From assembly GCA_017940105.1 (NCBI GenBank), contig JAGAZG010000229.1:1-9652 (forward strand): a DNA stretch of 9,652 nt, given 5' to 3'. The position numbers and the translations under genes are program-made. The stretch comes from Mailhella sp. (lineage in GTDB: Bacteria > Desulfobacterota > Desulfovibrionia > Desulfovibrionales > Desulfovibrionaceae). Shown piece after piece: positions 1 through 6,678 of this stretch (its first letter is position 1; each line of letters opens with the position of its first letter). The notes under the pieces are model-generated. The model was not told the DNA's origin and did no database searches. It was given only the letters and a program-made list of their open reading frames with translations.

Positions 1-567
1 GCTCAGCGCGTCACGCACGAGAGACATGCTGCCGGGCATATCCAGCCAGGCATGAAAGTCTCCTGCAGAAAAAATCTTCACGAGATCAGGATGGGCCACT
101 ATCTGAAAAAGGCGGGTCTCCGCCATCTTAGCCATGGTGCGGTAATACTGCTCATAGAGAGCGTACTTTTTTTCCTGTGTAAAATCCGCCCAGTCAGCAG
201 CAGAGCTGTCCATGCCCCAGCGCCCCAGAAAATGTATGCCGGCAATGACATAATCATAGTCATGGGCTTTGATCATGCACTTCAGGTATGGCACCTCGTC
301 TTCCAGCCAGTCGGCTTCAAGGCCGAGCAGCACTTCACAGTTTTTCTGCCCTTCCCGCAGCTCACTGACCTCGCGGATGTAATCGTCAAACGTGGCCGCG
401 AGATGATCGCGGTATTCCGAAGGATAATCGTACCCTTCTGGCCTGGGTGAATGCTCAGAAAAGCCCTGCACGGCAAGGCCGTACTTTTGCCCGGCTTCAA
501 ACATTTGCACAACGCTGTCGCGGGCGTGTGAGTGATTGGTATGGGTATGCAGGTCAACGCGTATCAT
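1..567 (-). CDS. PHP-family histidinol-phosphatase (HisK/HisJ type), C-terminus cut by window edge
   Basis: The enzyme is expected to dephosphorylate L-histidinol phosphate to histidinol in cytoplasmic histidine biosynthesis. The frame is open from the ATG at 565-567 to base 1, giving 189 residues; family members are about 260-280 long, so roughly the last third lies outside. Metal-site motifs of the PHP (polymerase and histidinol phosphatase) fold are visible: DLHTHT with His7 and His9, SEHS with His39, GLEAD with Glu84, AGIHFL with His112, and VAHPD with His159 and Asp161. The start is supported by AGGAG nine bases upstream. Other PHP phosphoesterases cannot be fully excluded, but the GFSEHS, GLEAD and IHFLG spacing fits histidinol-phosphatase well. 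No other his gene is in the window, so the gene looks detached from a his operon. Confidence 0.88.
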   Translation of the reverse strand, partial: MIRVDLHTHTNHSHARDSVVQMFEAGQKYGLAVQGFSEHSPRPEGYDYPSEYRDHLAATFDDYIREVSELREGQKNCEVLLGLEADWLEDEVPYLKCMIKAHDYDYVIAGIHFLGRWGMDSSAADWADFTQEKKYALYEQYYRTMAKMAETRLFQIVAHPDLVKIFSAGDFHAWLDMPGSMSLVRDALS

Positions 568-577
568 TTTGCCTTTC

Positions 578-589
578 TCCTTATAAGGA
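578..589. repeat. 12-bp perfect palindrome overlapping the histidinol-phosphatase RBS
   Basis: TCCTTATAAGGA reads the same on both strands and covers most of the AGGAG ribosome-binding sequence used by the minus-strand gene. It could be an operator half-site pair or coincidental self-complementarity. It lacks a loop long enough for a stable intramolecular hairpin. Confidence 0.35.
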
Positions 590-604
590 TGGAGTACAGG
601 CGGC

Positions 605-633
605 AGGATACGGCATAGCCGGAGCATACGCAA
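605..633 (-). promoter_or_regulatory. Candidate sigma70 promoter for the histidinol-phosphatase gene
   Basis: Read on the minus strand, TTGCGT (628-633) and TATCCT (605-610) are separated by exactly 17 bases. They match 3/6 and 4/6 of the -35 and -10 consensus. Transcription would begin near 598, giving a leader of about 30 bases that contains the ribosome-binding site. This is a pattern match only. Confidence 0.4.
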
Positions 634-709
634 GCGGCTGAAAAGGGCATGCGGCCATGCGCATGGAGAAAAGAGTATCGCTCAAGCGTTGCCATCCGCC
701 GCATATCAG

Positions 710-721
710 GATAACGTTATC
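710..721. promoter_or_regulatory. 12-bp perfect palindrome upstream of the DUF2207 gene
   Basis: GATAACGTTATC is a perfect palindrome 32 bases before the DUF2207 start codon, in the divergent intergenic region. A weak promoter-like pair lies around it: TTGCCA at 689-694 and, after 17 bases, TAACGT at 712-717, which falls inside the palindrome. If the pair is real, a protein bound to the palindrome would occlude the -10 region. No specific regulator family is recognised. Confidence 0.3.
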
Positions 722-753
722 GCAAACGGACTTTCGTCTCATGGAGGTGCTGC

Positions 754-3438
754 ATGAACGTTGCGGGCAGAAAAATTTTGCCATTTTTTTTCTTTGCGTG
801 GATGCTGTGCGTCTTTACAGCCAATGCAGGCGAAACCAGCATATGGGCGAAAGGACAATGGGAAAAAGACGGTGCCGTCAATATTTTCAACAGCGTCTTT
901 GTGCATGAGGACTGCTCCCTGACCGTTGTTGAAAAAATAGAAGGGCTCGAAGGAGATCTCGTGCTCGGCTTTGGCCGCCCGCACGCCAGCAACGCGCTTA
1001 AAGAAGGCGTGCCCTCCCTGAAAATCACCGGCGTGGAAGTTGACGGAAAAGCCGTGCCTTCCGGCGTGTCTGTGGGCAGGAACAAGAAAGGCATTCCCGT
1101 GGAGCTGAAGCTTGCAGCGCCTGGACCGGGAAGACATGCTTACACCATACGCTACACGGTCAAAGGCCGCGTTCTGACATCCGGCAAAGACTATGACGAA
1201 CTTATCTGGGAGCCGTGCAGCGTTTTCGGGCCGTCCGGCATCTCACGCATGAGCTGCGCCGTTACGCTGCCGAAAGGTGCGGAACTGCTGGGGCAGGAAG
1301 CAACGCTTGGCACGAATGCAGGCGGAGCAAAAAAGACCTACAGCTTTGTTGGCAAGTCCGGCGCAGCCCTTTACCGCGGCGAGGCATACATGGCCCCGGG
1401 CGAATTTTTCACCGTCGCCGCCCGCTGGAGCAAGGGAGCGGTCACTCCGCCAGGCATATGGGATGAAGGCTATCCTGACCAGAAGCCGTTCTACGATATC
1501 CACGACATCGTCACCGTGCAGAAGGATGGAACCATTGAGTTTGACGCCTGTCTCTCGGGATTTACAGGAAAGCTCATCTATAGTCTGAACCGCACCTATG
1601 CCAGCAGTTCGCGCTTTGGCGAACCGGCTCCCATTGAATTTGTCTCCGCCACTGTGGACGGAAAGCCTGCACAGGCAACCGTCAGCATGAACGGCGCCCA
1701 AGAACCTTCGGCTATCCTGATCACGCCACCCTCACAGGGACCGCATGATTATGTACTGCATCTGAAAACAACGGACTGCGTGCTCTTCAACAGCAAAGAC
1801 TACGACGAGCTCACATGGGATGTGGGCGCACCTTTCGACAGGGCACGCGTAGCCTGCACTATCAATCTGCCTGAAGGGGCACAAGTGCTTGGGCAAAGCG
1901 CCCGGCTCGGCCACGAAACCACCGATCACAAGCCTGTTGAAATGAGCAAGTCCGACGGCAGGGCCCTGTTCAGGGGAATGGGCTACATGGAAAAAGGCCA
2001 GTCCTTTGCCGTGACTGTGCGTTTTTCAAAAGGGATTGTCACGGCATCGTCTTCAGCAAAGGCCATGGAAAAGCTTGAAAGGTATGCGTGGGTGCTGTTT
2101 GTCCTCACAGCTCTGTTCTGCACGGCCATGTGGTGGTTCTTTGGCAAGGATCCGCGCCCCAAAACCATTGTGCCGAGGTTCTACCCGCCTGTGCTTTCAG
2201 ACGGAACCATACTGTCCCCTGCTCAGGTTGCCTACGTTCACGACTCCGCCAGGCTGAAATCCCGCGGCTTTGTCGGCCTGCTGCTCAACCTTGCCGTTCA
2301 GAAGGCTCTTTCCATAAGCGGTTCAGGCACCAAAAAAGACCCGTACATACTCTCTCCCGGAAAAAAGGGCGCGGCCTCCGTAAAGATTTACCAGGACGGC
2401 GGACGCAACGACGGGCGCCCTGCAGAAGCGGACCTGAACAGGCGCTGGAACGAAAAAATCAGCCAGGGCAAAGGATTTGACGTCGCAGAGCGCTCCGTCA
2501 TCAATCGGCTTCTTGCATCGGGTGAGCAGCACATCTTTGGCAAGCAGAGCTCCTGGAGCATAGCAATGGCCAGGGGCGATGCCTACCTCGCCGTAAGCGA
2601 AGACCTGCGCGGCACATGGCGCCTGAGGGCAGGCGTGGTGCTGGCCATGCACTTTATCGTTTATCTTGCCCTCATAGTCTTTCTTGCCATGAGCGGTGCA
2701 ATGGGAGGCAGCGGGAGCTTTGCCATCGTATGCGCCATCGTATCGATTGGCGGGCTCCTTTCATGGCTGTACCACTCCACCGTGCACAGAGTGCACAAAT
2801 TCTTTATTCAATGGGAAGAAATGGGGCTGGCGTGCATGGGGGCTTTCTTCTTGCTCTGCCTGCTTATCCCCATGATTTTACTCTATGACTTTATCATCAT
2901 TCCGAACGATGACATGAACAGCTTTTCCGGCTATTCCTTCATGGAGGCATGGCAGCCCGTCCGAATCATTCTGGTGCCTGTTCTCATCGCATACCTGTAC
3001 AGGCGGACGCGCAGCTGGCCTGCCGTAACGCTTGGCCCGCTCAAATTCCTGGGCTTTCTGCTGGGCTTCATTATGCTGCTTGGCATGCTCTGGGCCATGA
3101 ACTTTCCTGGCACATCAGGCGCCGCGCTGCTGCTTGCGCTTATCAGCCCGACATTGTTCCTGCCCATCATGAAACAGCCTTCGCCAAAGGCACTGCAGCT
3201 GATGGCAGATATAGAAGGCTTTGGCATGTATATCAAAGCGGCAGAAACCGAACGCCTCAACCTGCTCAATGCGCCTGAACGAACGCCGCATGAATTTCAG
3301 CGGGTCATGCCCTATGCCGTGGCCCTCGGCCTTGAAAACGCGTGGGGAGCCAAGTTTACAGACCTGGCCGCGCAGCTGCACTTCAAGGGCTCTATTGGAA
3401 CACTTGACGAATTCCAGCACCGCCTGAACGGAATATGA
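754..3438 (+). CDS. DUF2207 family membrane protein with a duplicated N-terminal extracytoplasmic module
   Basis: This is an 894-residue inner-membrane protein of the poorly characterised DUF2207 family; its biochemical function is unknown. A signal peptide (about 1-25) is followed by two copies of the DUF2207-type beta-rich ectodomain (about 40-230 and 245-430). Both copies carry KDYDEL-x-W (145-152 and 348-355), LP-x-GA-xx-LGQ (172-181 and 372-381) and RG-xx-YM (208-213 and 407-412). A membrane segment at about 443-463 leads to a soluble region (465-620) and then further hydrophobic segments near 623-646, 652-673, 690-712, 736-750, 763-782 and 787-805. The family's typical C-terminal region follows, with FGMYIKAAE (823-831) and VMPYAVALGLENAW (851-864). 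Usual members have one ectodomain, are shorter, and often end in a Gly-rich tail; this one ends LNGI. GGAGG lies six bases before the ATG. It appears to be a single-gene unit. Confidence 0.9.
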   Translation: MNVAGRKILPFFFFAWMLCVFTANAGETSIWAKGQWEKDGAVNIFNSVFVHEDCSLTVVEKIEGLEGDLVLGFGRPHASNALKEGVPSLKITGVEVDGKAVPSGVSVGRNKKGIPVELKLAAPGPGRHAYTIRYTVKGRVLTSGKDYDELIWEPCSVFGPSGISRMSCAVTLPKGAELLGQEATLGTNAGGAKKTYSFVGKSGAALYRGEAYMAPGEFFTVAARWSKGAVTPPGIWDEGYPDQKPFYDIHDIVTVQKDGTIEFDACLSGFTGKLIYSLNRTYASSSRFGEPAPIEFVSATVDGKPAQATVSMNGAQEPSAILITPPSQGPHDYVLHLKTTDCVLFNSKDYDELTWDVGAPFDRARVACTINLPEGAQVLGQSARLGHETTDHKPVEMSKSDGRALFRGMGYMEKGQSFAVTVRFSKGIVTASSSAKAMEKLERYAWVLFVLTALFCTAMWWFFGKDPRPKTIVPRFYPPVLSDGTILSPAQVAYVHDSARLKSRGFVGLLLNLAVQKALSISGSGTKKDPYILSPGKKGAASVKIYQDGGRNDGRPAEADLNRRWNEKISQGKGFDVAERSVINRLLASGEQHIFGKQSSWSIAMARGDAYLAVSEDLRGTWRLRAGVVLAMHFIVYLALIVFLAMSGAMGGSGSFAIVCAIVSIGGLLSWLYHSTVHRVHKFFIQWEEMGLACMGAFFLLCLLIPMILLYDFIIIPNDDMNSFSGYSFMEAWQPVRIILVPVLIAYLYRRTRSWPAVTLGPLKFLGFLLGFIMLLGMLWAMNFPGTSGAALLLALISPTLFLPIMKQPSPKALQLMADIEGFGMYIKAAETERLNLLNAPERTPHEFQRVMPYAVALGLENAWGAKFTDLAAQLHFKGSIGTLDEFQHRLNGI

Positions 3439-3450
3439 CAGGATGATGCC

Positions 3451-3495
3451 ATTAATGCAGAAAGGCGCGGCAATGCCGCGCCTTTCTGCAATAAT
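3451..3495. terminator. Long hairpin between convergent genes, probable bidirectional terminator
   Basis: A perfect 16-bp inverted repeat (3456-3471 with 3475-3490, loop AAT) has a GC-rich core. After one A/A mismatch it extends by four more pairs (3451-3454 with 3492-3495). It lies 12 bases after the DUF2207 stop and 10 bases after the nfnB stop, where a shared terminator would be expected. Neither strand has a proper T-run immediately after the stem, so it may act mainly as a transcription or exonuclease barrier. Confidence 0.65.
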
Positions 3496-3505
3496 GTGAA
3501 AAAAG

Positions 3506-4909
3506 CTATTCTGCCGCGTTAAGGATGCCGAATCTGCGCATGATGGACTGCGCGGCCCGGCGGCCTGCGCCCATGGCGAGAATAACGGTGGCGGCGCCGG
3601 TAACGATATCGCCGCCGGCATATACGTTTGGTATGGATGTTTCGCCGTTTTCATCAACGGCAATATAGCCGCGGTCATTCAGCTTAAGGCCTGGCGTGTC
3701 AAGCATGAGAGGATTGGGCCTCGTGCCCAGGGCAACAATGGCGAGGTCGGTTTCAAGCACAAAATCCTGCCCTTCCACCGGACGCGGACGCCGGCGCCCC
3801 GAAGCATCTGGTTCTCCAAGTTCCATGCGCTGCAGTTCCACTCCGGTCAGCCGGCCGTTTTCGTCAACGGTAAATCGCTTGGGAGCGGCCAGTTCTATAA
3901 TCTGCACGCCCTCTTCGAGAGCATGCTCTATCTCTTCTCCGCGGGCAGGCATTTCTGCACGGGTGCGGCGGTAGACGATGCGCACGCTTTCAGCGCCCAG
4001 CCGCAGGGCGGTACGGGCCGCATCCATTGCCACGTTGCCGGCGCCAAACACCGTCACATGCCTGCCAGGCGCAACGGGCGTATCATATTCCGGAAAAGAA
4101 TGCGCCCTGCCCAGATTTACCCTGGTCAGGTATTCGTTGGCAGAAAACACGCCTATGCAGTTTTCGTTGGGCACATTGAGAAAATGAGGAAGTCCGGCGC
4201 CAACGCCCATGAACACGGCATCATAGCCGCCGTCAAGCAATCCTTGCACGGTCACGGTGCGCCCGCCCACATGATTAAGGCGGATGTCCACGCCCATTGA
4301 GGCAAGGCTGTCAAGCTCGCGGTGCACGACATCCTTGGGCAAGCGGAAGGCAGGAATGCCGTAGACAAGCACGCCGCCGGCTTCGTGAAGGCCTTCGAAC
4401 ACCGTCACGTCAACGCCGTTCTGCGCCAGCAGACCTGCGCAGGTCAGCGAAGACGGCCCAGAACCTATGCAGGCAACGCGGCGGCCGGCTTTCTGCACTT
4501 TTGGGGCTTCGGCTGCAGCGGCATGATCCGCCACAAAACGTTCCAGCCGGCCAATGGCTACCGGCTGGCCTTTCTTGCCAAGGATGCACTTGCCTTCGCA
4601 CTGCTTTTCCTGAGGGCATACGCGGCCGCATACAGCGGGCAGGCTGCTGGTTTCATGTATGATGCGGCTGGCTTCGTTAATGTCGCCAAGCACGACCTGA
4701 TGGATGAACTGCGGTATGGCTATGTCAACCGGGCAGCCTGTGCGGCACAGCGGCTTTGGGCACTGAAGACAGCGAGTTGCTTCTTCATGTGCCATTTCGG
4801 CAGTGTAGCCGAGGGCCACTTCTGAAAAGTTTCTGACACGTTCCTGCGGCGTCTGGCAAGGCATTTCATGGCGGGGAATTTTTGCCCCCTTTACGGCTGT
4901 CTGGCTCAT
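3506..4909 (-). CDS. nfnB: NfnB, large subunit of NADH-dependent reduced ferredoxin:NADP+ oxidoreductase (GltD-like)
   Basis: With NfnA this flavoprotein forms the cytoplasmic electron-bifurcating transhydrogenase that couples NADPH, NAD(H) and ferredoxin. The 467 residues match the family length. Eight cysteines for two 4Fe-4S clusters are present (47, 50, 55, 59 and 94, 98, 104, 108). An FAD-binding GSGPSS follows at 149-154, an NADP(H)-binding GAGNVAMDAA at 289-298, and the terminal AGGDIVTGAATVI at 431-443 is typical of GltD-like flavoproteins. The open frame continues 117 bases upstream into nfnA, but the MSQT start is preferred because AGGAGG sits six bases before it. The gene starts one base after the nfnA stop. 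The sequence alone resembles a glutamate synthase small subunit or dihydropyrimidine-dehydrogenase-like protein; the linked NfnA decides the call. Confidence 0.9.
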   Translation of the reverse strand: MSQTAVKGAKIPRHEMPCQTPQERVRNFSEVALGYTAEMAHEEATRCLQCPKPLCRTGCPVDIAIPQFIHQVVLGDINEASRIIHETSSLPAVCGRVCPQEKQCEGKCILGKKGQPVAIGRLERFVADHAAAAEAPKVQKAGRRVACIGSGPSSLTCAGLLAQNGVDVTVFEGLHEAGGVLVYGIPAFRLPKDVVHRELDSLASMGVDIRLNHVGGRTVTVQGLLDGGYDAVFMGVGAGLPHFLNVPNENCIGVFSANEYLTRVNLGRAHSFPEYDTPVAPGRHVTVFGAGNVAMDAARTALRLGAESVRIVYRRTRAEMPARGEEIEHALEEGVQIIELAAPKRFTVDENGRLTGVELQRMELGEPDASGRRRPRPVEGQDFVLETDLAIVALGTRPNPLMLDTPGLKLNDRGYIAVDENGETSIPNVYAGGDIVTGAATVILAMGAGRRAAQSIMRRFGILNAAE

Positions 4910-4910
4910 G

Positions 4911-5774
4911 TCACGCCTCCTTCTTTTCAAAACAGTGGCAGCGGTGATGCTCTTTGGCGACTTTTTCCTGCTCGCGGAAGGACCCAAGGCGCATGCGCAG
5001 TTCTGCAAAATCCACCTGATGCCCATCGAATTCAGGGCCGTCTACGCAGGTGAACTTCATCTGCCCACCGACAGAGACACGGCAGGCGCCGCACATGCCG
5101 AGCCCGTCAACCATGAGCGAATTCAGGCTGACGGTGGTGGGCGTGCCATAGCCGCGGGTCAGTTCAGCCACGGCCTGCATCATGGGCACTGGACCAATGG
5201 CCACGACCTCAGCAATATTTTCGCCCTCGCTGTCAAGCCGCGAGCGCACAAGATCGGTGACTATGCCCTGGATGCCCATGGAGCCGTCATCCGTAGAAAC
5301 AAGCACTTCGTCAGAAAACAGCGAAAGCTCCTTGTGAAACAAAAGAAGATCCTTGCTGCGCGCTCCAATGCACGAGATAACATAGTTGCCAGCGGCATGA
5401 TGACCTTTTGCGATGTGGTGCATGGCGGCTACGCCCGTGCCGCCGCCGACGCAAATGACTTTTTTGGGCGGGGCGAAGCGTTCAATCTTCGTGGCCCGGC
5501 CAAGAGGACCGCAAACATCAAGAATTTCCTGCCCTTCTTCAAGCTCTTCAAGCATCTGCGTGGAACGGCCCATGACCAGGTACACGATGGTAATGGTGCC
5601 ATTTTTTTTATCTGTATCCGCTATTGTAAGCGGAAAACGCTCGCCATGGGCGTCAACCCGTAAAATGACAAAGTGGCCCGGACGTGCGGTAGCCGCTATC
5701 TGGGGCGCGTCAAGCACCAGCTTGCTGGTGCGTCCCGGAATCAGCTTTTCTTTATGCAAAATTTTTGTTGGCAT
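4911..5774 (-). CDS. nfnA: NfnA, small FAD/2Fe-2S subunit of the bifurcating transhydrogenase
   Basis: This is a ferredoxin-NADP reductase-like subunit that handles NAD(H) and passes electrons to NfnB. In its 287 residues the FAD-binding RFPLTIAD (46-53), the nucleotide-binding GGGTG (110-114) and a C-terminal 2Fe-2S segment are clear. That segment has Cys228, Cys231 and Cys243 in CGACRVSVGG and FTCVDGPEF, with Asp223 just ahead; a three-Cys-plus-Asp ligand set is known for this subunit. The ATG at 5774 is chosen. A TTG four codons earlier is in frame but would overlap the GGGAGG that serves as ribosome-binding site (four bases from the ATG). A His/Cys-rich tail, HHRCHC at 276-281, follows the cluster. 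The family also includes SudB and dihydroorotate-dehydrogenase electron-transfer subunits, but pairing with NfnB favours NfnA. Confidence 0.9.
   Translation of the reverse strand: MPTKILHKEKLIPGRTSKLVLDAPQIAATARPGHFVILRVDAHGERFPLTIADTDKKNGTITIVYLVMGRSTQMLEELEEGQEILDVCGPLGRATKIERFAPPKKVICVGGGTGVAAMHHIAKGHHAAGNYVISCIGARSKDLLLFHKELSLFSDEVLVSTDDGSMGIQGIVTDLVRSRLDSEGENIAEVVAIGPVPMMQAVAELTRGYGTPTTVSLNSLMVDGLGMCGACRVSVGGQMKFTCVDGPEFDGHQVDFAELRMRLGSFREQEKVAKEHHRCHCFEKKEA
4916..4921 (-). promoter_or_regulatory. Shine-Dalgarno site of nfnB, inside the end of nfnA
   Basis: AGGAGG on the minus strand lies within the last codons of nfnA (the KEA-stop region), six bases before the nfnB ATG. With only one base between the nfnA stop and the nfnB start, translation of the two subunits is probably coupled, as suits a 1:1 complex. 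This site decides the nfnB start. Confidence 0.85.
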
Positions 5775-5812
5775 GAACCCTCCCAATCCCCTGGCTCAAG
5801 AAATACGGCGAT

Positions 5813-5832
5813 TGCCCGGAATAACCCGGGCA
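5813..5832 (-). other. GC-rich hairpin in the nfnAB leader
   Basis: A 7-bp stem (5813-5819 with 5826-5832, core GCCCGG/CCGGGC) encloses a six-base loop, 39 bases before the nfnA start. On the minus strand it has no T-run directly after it, so it is not a standard terminator. It could affect stability or translation of the leader. Confidence 0.45.
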
Positions 5833-5849
5833 CACATAAACATGCAGAA

Positions 5850-5877
5850 ACGTTTTTTGCCATGCTGCAAAAAACGT
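5850..5877. repeat. 11-bp perfect inverted repeat in the nfnAB leader
   Basis: ACGTTTTTTGC (5850-5860) and GCAAAAAACGT (5867-5877) are perfect reverse complements with a six-base spacer, 76 bases upstream of nfnA. It may be an operator for a dimeric regulator or an RNA stem. It does not match the Rex-type or FNR/CRP-type half-sites I would recognise, so the binding factor is unknown. Confidence 0.55.
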
Positions 5878-5909
5878 CCCCTACGAAAAACAGTATGTTC
5901 GCGTTAATG

Positions 5910-5939
5910 AAGATTTGCTCTAATCCAAAGGCATGTCAA
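5910..5939 (-). promoter_or_regulatory. Candidate sigma70 promoter for nfnAB
   Basis: A perfect -35 hexamer TTGACA is read on the minus strand at 5934-5939. An 18-base spacer leads to AATCTT at 5910-5915, a weak -10 (3/6). Transcription from here would give a leader of about 130 bases containing both hairpins at 5813-5877. The weak -10 suggests activator dependence or a mis-assigned hexamer. Confidence 0.4.
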
Positions 5940-5972
5940 CTGTTTTGCCCGATCAGCTTGCGATAACCCTGC

Positions 5973-6011
5973 AAAAAAATAGGGGCACCCTGAATGTTTC
6001 AAGGCGCCCCT
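5973..6011 (-). terminator. Rho-independent terminator of the lipoprotein gene
   Basis: On the minus strand a 14-bp stem (5998-6011 with 5981-5994, two G-U pairs, loop ACA) is followed by ATTTTTTT at 5973-5980. It begins 23 bases after the lipoprotein stop codon. Stem strength and U-tract make this a textbook intrinsic terminator. Confidence 0.92.
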
Positions 6012-6033
6012 GCTGAAAAAACAGAAGAAAGAA

Positions 6034-6615
6034 TCAATTTTCCCACTTGCCATTGAAGTAGCGTGGAAGTTCAGTGCAACTGCGGGAATTGACCATCCTG
6101 AACGGCCCCTTTTTCGCCGCTTTCTGAGTTTTTGCCACGCTTTCATATGTTTTTTCCATATAGTGCATGGAAGCGACGTAATCAAAATGCTTGCTCACGC
6201 TCTTGCGCATGTCGGCACGCACAGTCTTTGGATCAATCTCAGAGTACTGCACGACCTGCATGCCTTTTCGGGTAAAAATTTTGGGCTTGTTCTTAGAACC
6301 GTTCATGCTCTTGTTGGCACGCTCCACATACGAAGCAACAAACTCGTCCAGTTCAGCCTTGGCCTGGGCTTCAGAAGGAACTTTTTTTGCAGCTGTCTTT
6401 TTGGCAGGCGCCGCCTTGGCCTTGGAAGATTTTTTAGACGCAGCAGCCTTTTTGGTTGCAGGCGCAGCGGCTGGTTCTGCCTTGGCAGGTTCCTGAACCT
6501 GGACAGCCGGTTCAGAAGGCTCTGCCTGAGCGGGATCGTCTGACTTAAAAGGGAAGCAAGCCGTTAAAAGAAGCGCAGTAGCGCAAAGGCAGGCATGCGT
6601 TATATATTTGACCAT
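6034..6615 (-). CDS. Lipoprotein with Ala/Lys/Pro-rich linker and a C-terminal domain of unknown function
   Basis: The 193-residue product is an exported lipoprotein of unknown function. A short basic N-terminus and hydrophobic core end in the lipobox LTAC with Cys20 as the lipidation site. Residues about 28-85 form a low-complexity linker rich in Ala, Lys, Pro and Glu, with a strongly basic second half (about 53-82) that could lie along peptidoglycan or other anionic polymers. Residues about 87-193 look folded and mostly helical, rich in Tyr and Lys, and end RYFNGKWEN; I do not recognise this family. The ATG at 6615 is chosen because the lipoprotein signal begins there and GGAG lies five bases upstream; an in-frame start ten codons earlier would add residues before the signal. 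No internal promoter is evident, since the preceding gene's terminator abuts the RBS. Confidence 0.82.
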   Translation of the reverse strand: MVKYITHACLCATALLLTACFPFKSDDPAQAEPSEPAVQVQEPAKAEPAAAPATKKAAASKKSSKAKAAPAKKTAAKKVPSEAQAKAELDEFVASYVERANKSMNGSKNKPKIFTRKGMQVVQYSEIDPKTVRADMRKSVSKHFDYVASMHYMEKTYESVAKTQKAAKKGPFRMVNSRSCTELPRYFNGKWEN

Positions 6616-6628
6616 CGGGACTCCGGGC

Positions 6629-6656
6629 AAAGAAAAGCCCGGCAAGCCGGGCCTTT
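6629..6656 (-). terminator. Rho-independent terminator of the VWA-OmpA gene
   Basis: On the minus strand GCCCGGC (6646-6652) and GCCGGGC (6637-6643) pair around a TT loop. One G-U and three A-T pairs extend the stem into a TTTTCTTT tract at 6629-6636. It starts 22 bases after the stop codon of the VWA-OmpA gene and ends 13 bases before the lipoprotein start codon. Confidence 0.88.
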
Positions 6657-6678
6657 CTCATGCTGATGTATTTATTGC

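Noticed and set aside
4910..5026. Extended start for nfnB, 39 codons upstream
   Set aside because: It would overlap nfnA by more than 110 bases and add a basic stretch without homology. The MSQT start has a strong ribosome-binding site and gives the family length.
4908..5663. A 251-codon plus-strand open frame opposite nfnA, and similar long frames opposite nfnB and the VWA-OmpA gene
   Set aside because: They are antisense shadows of well-supported genes. The products have no recognisable domains and lack convincing ribosome-binding sites, and the frames follow from the codon bias of the real strand.
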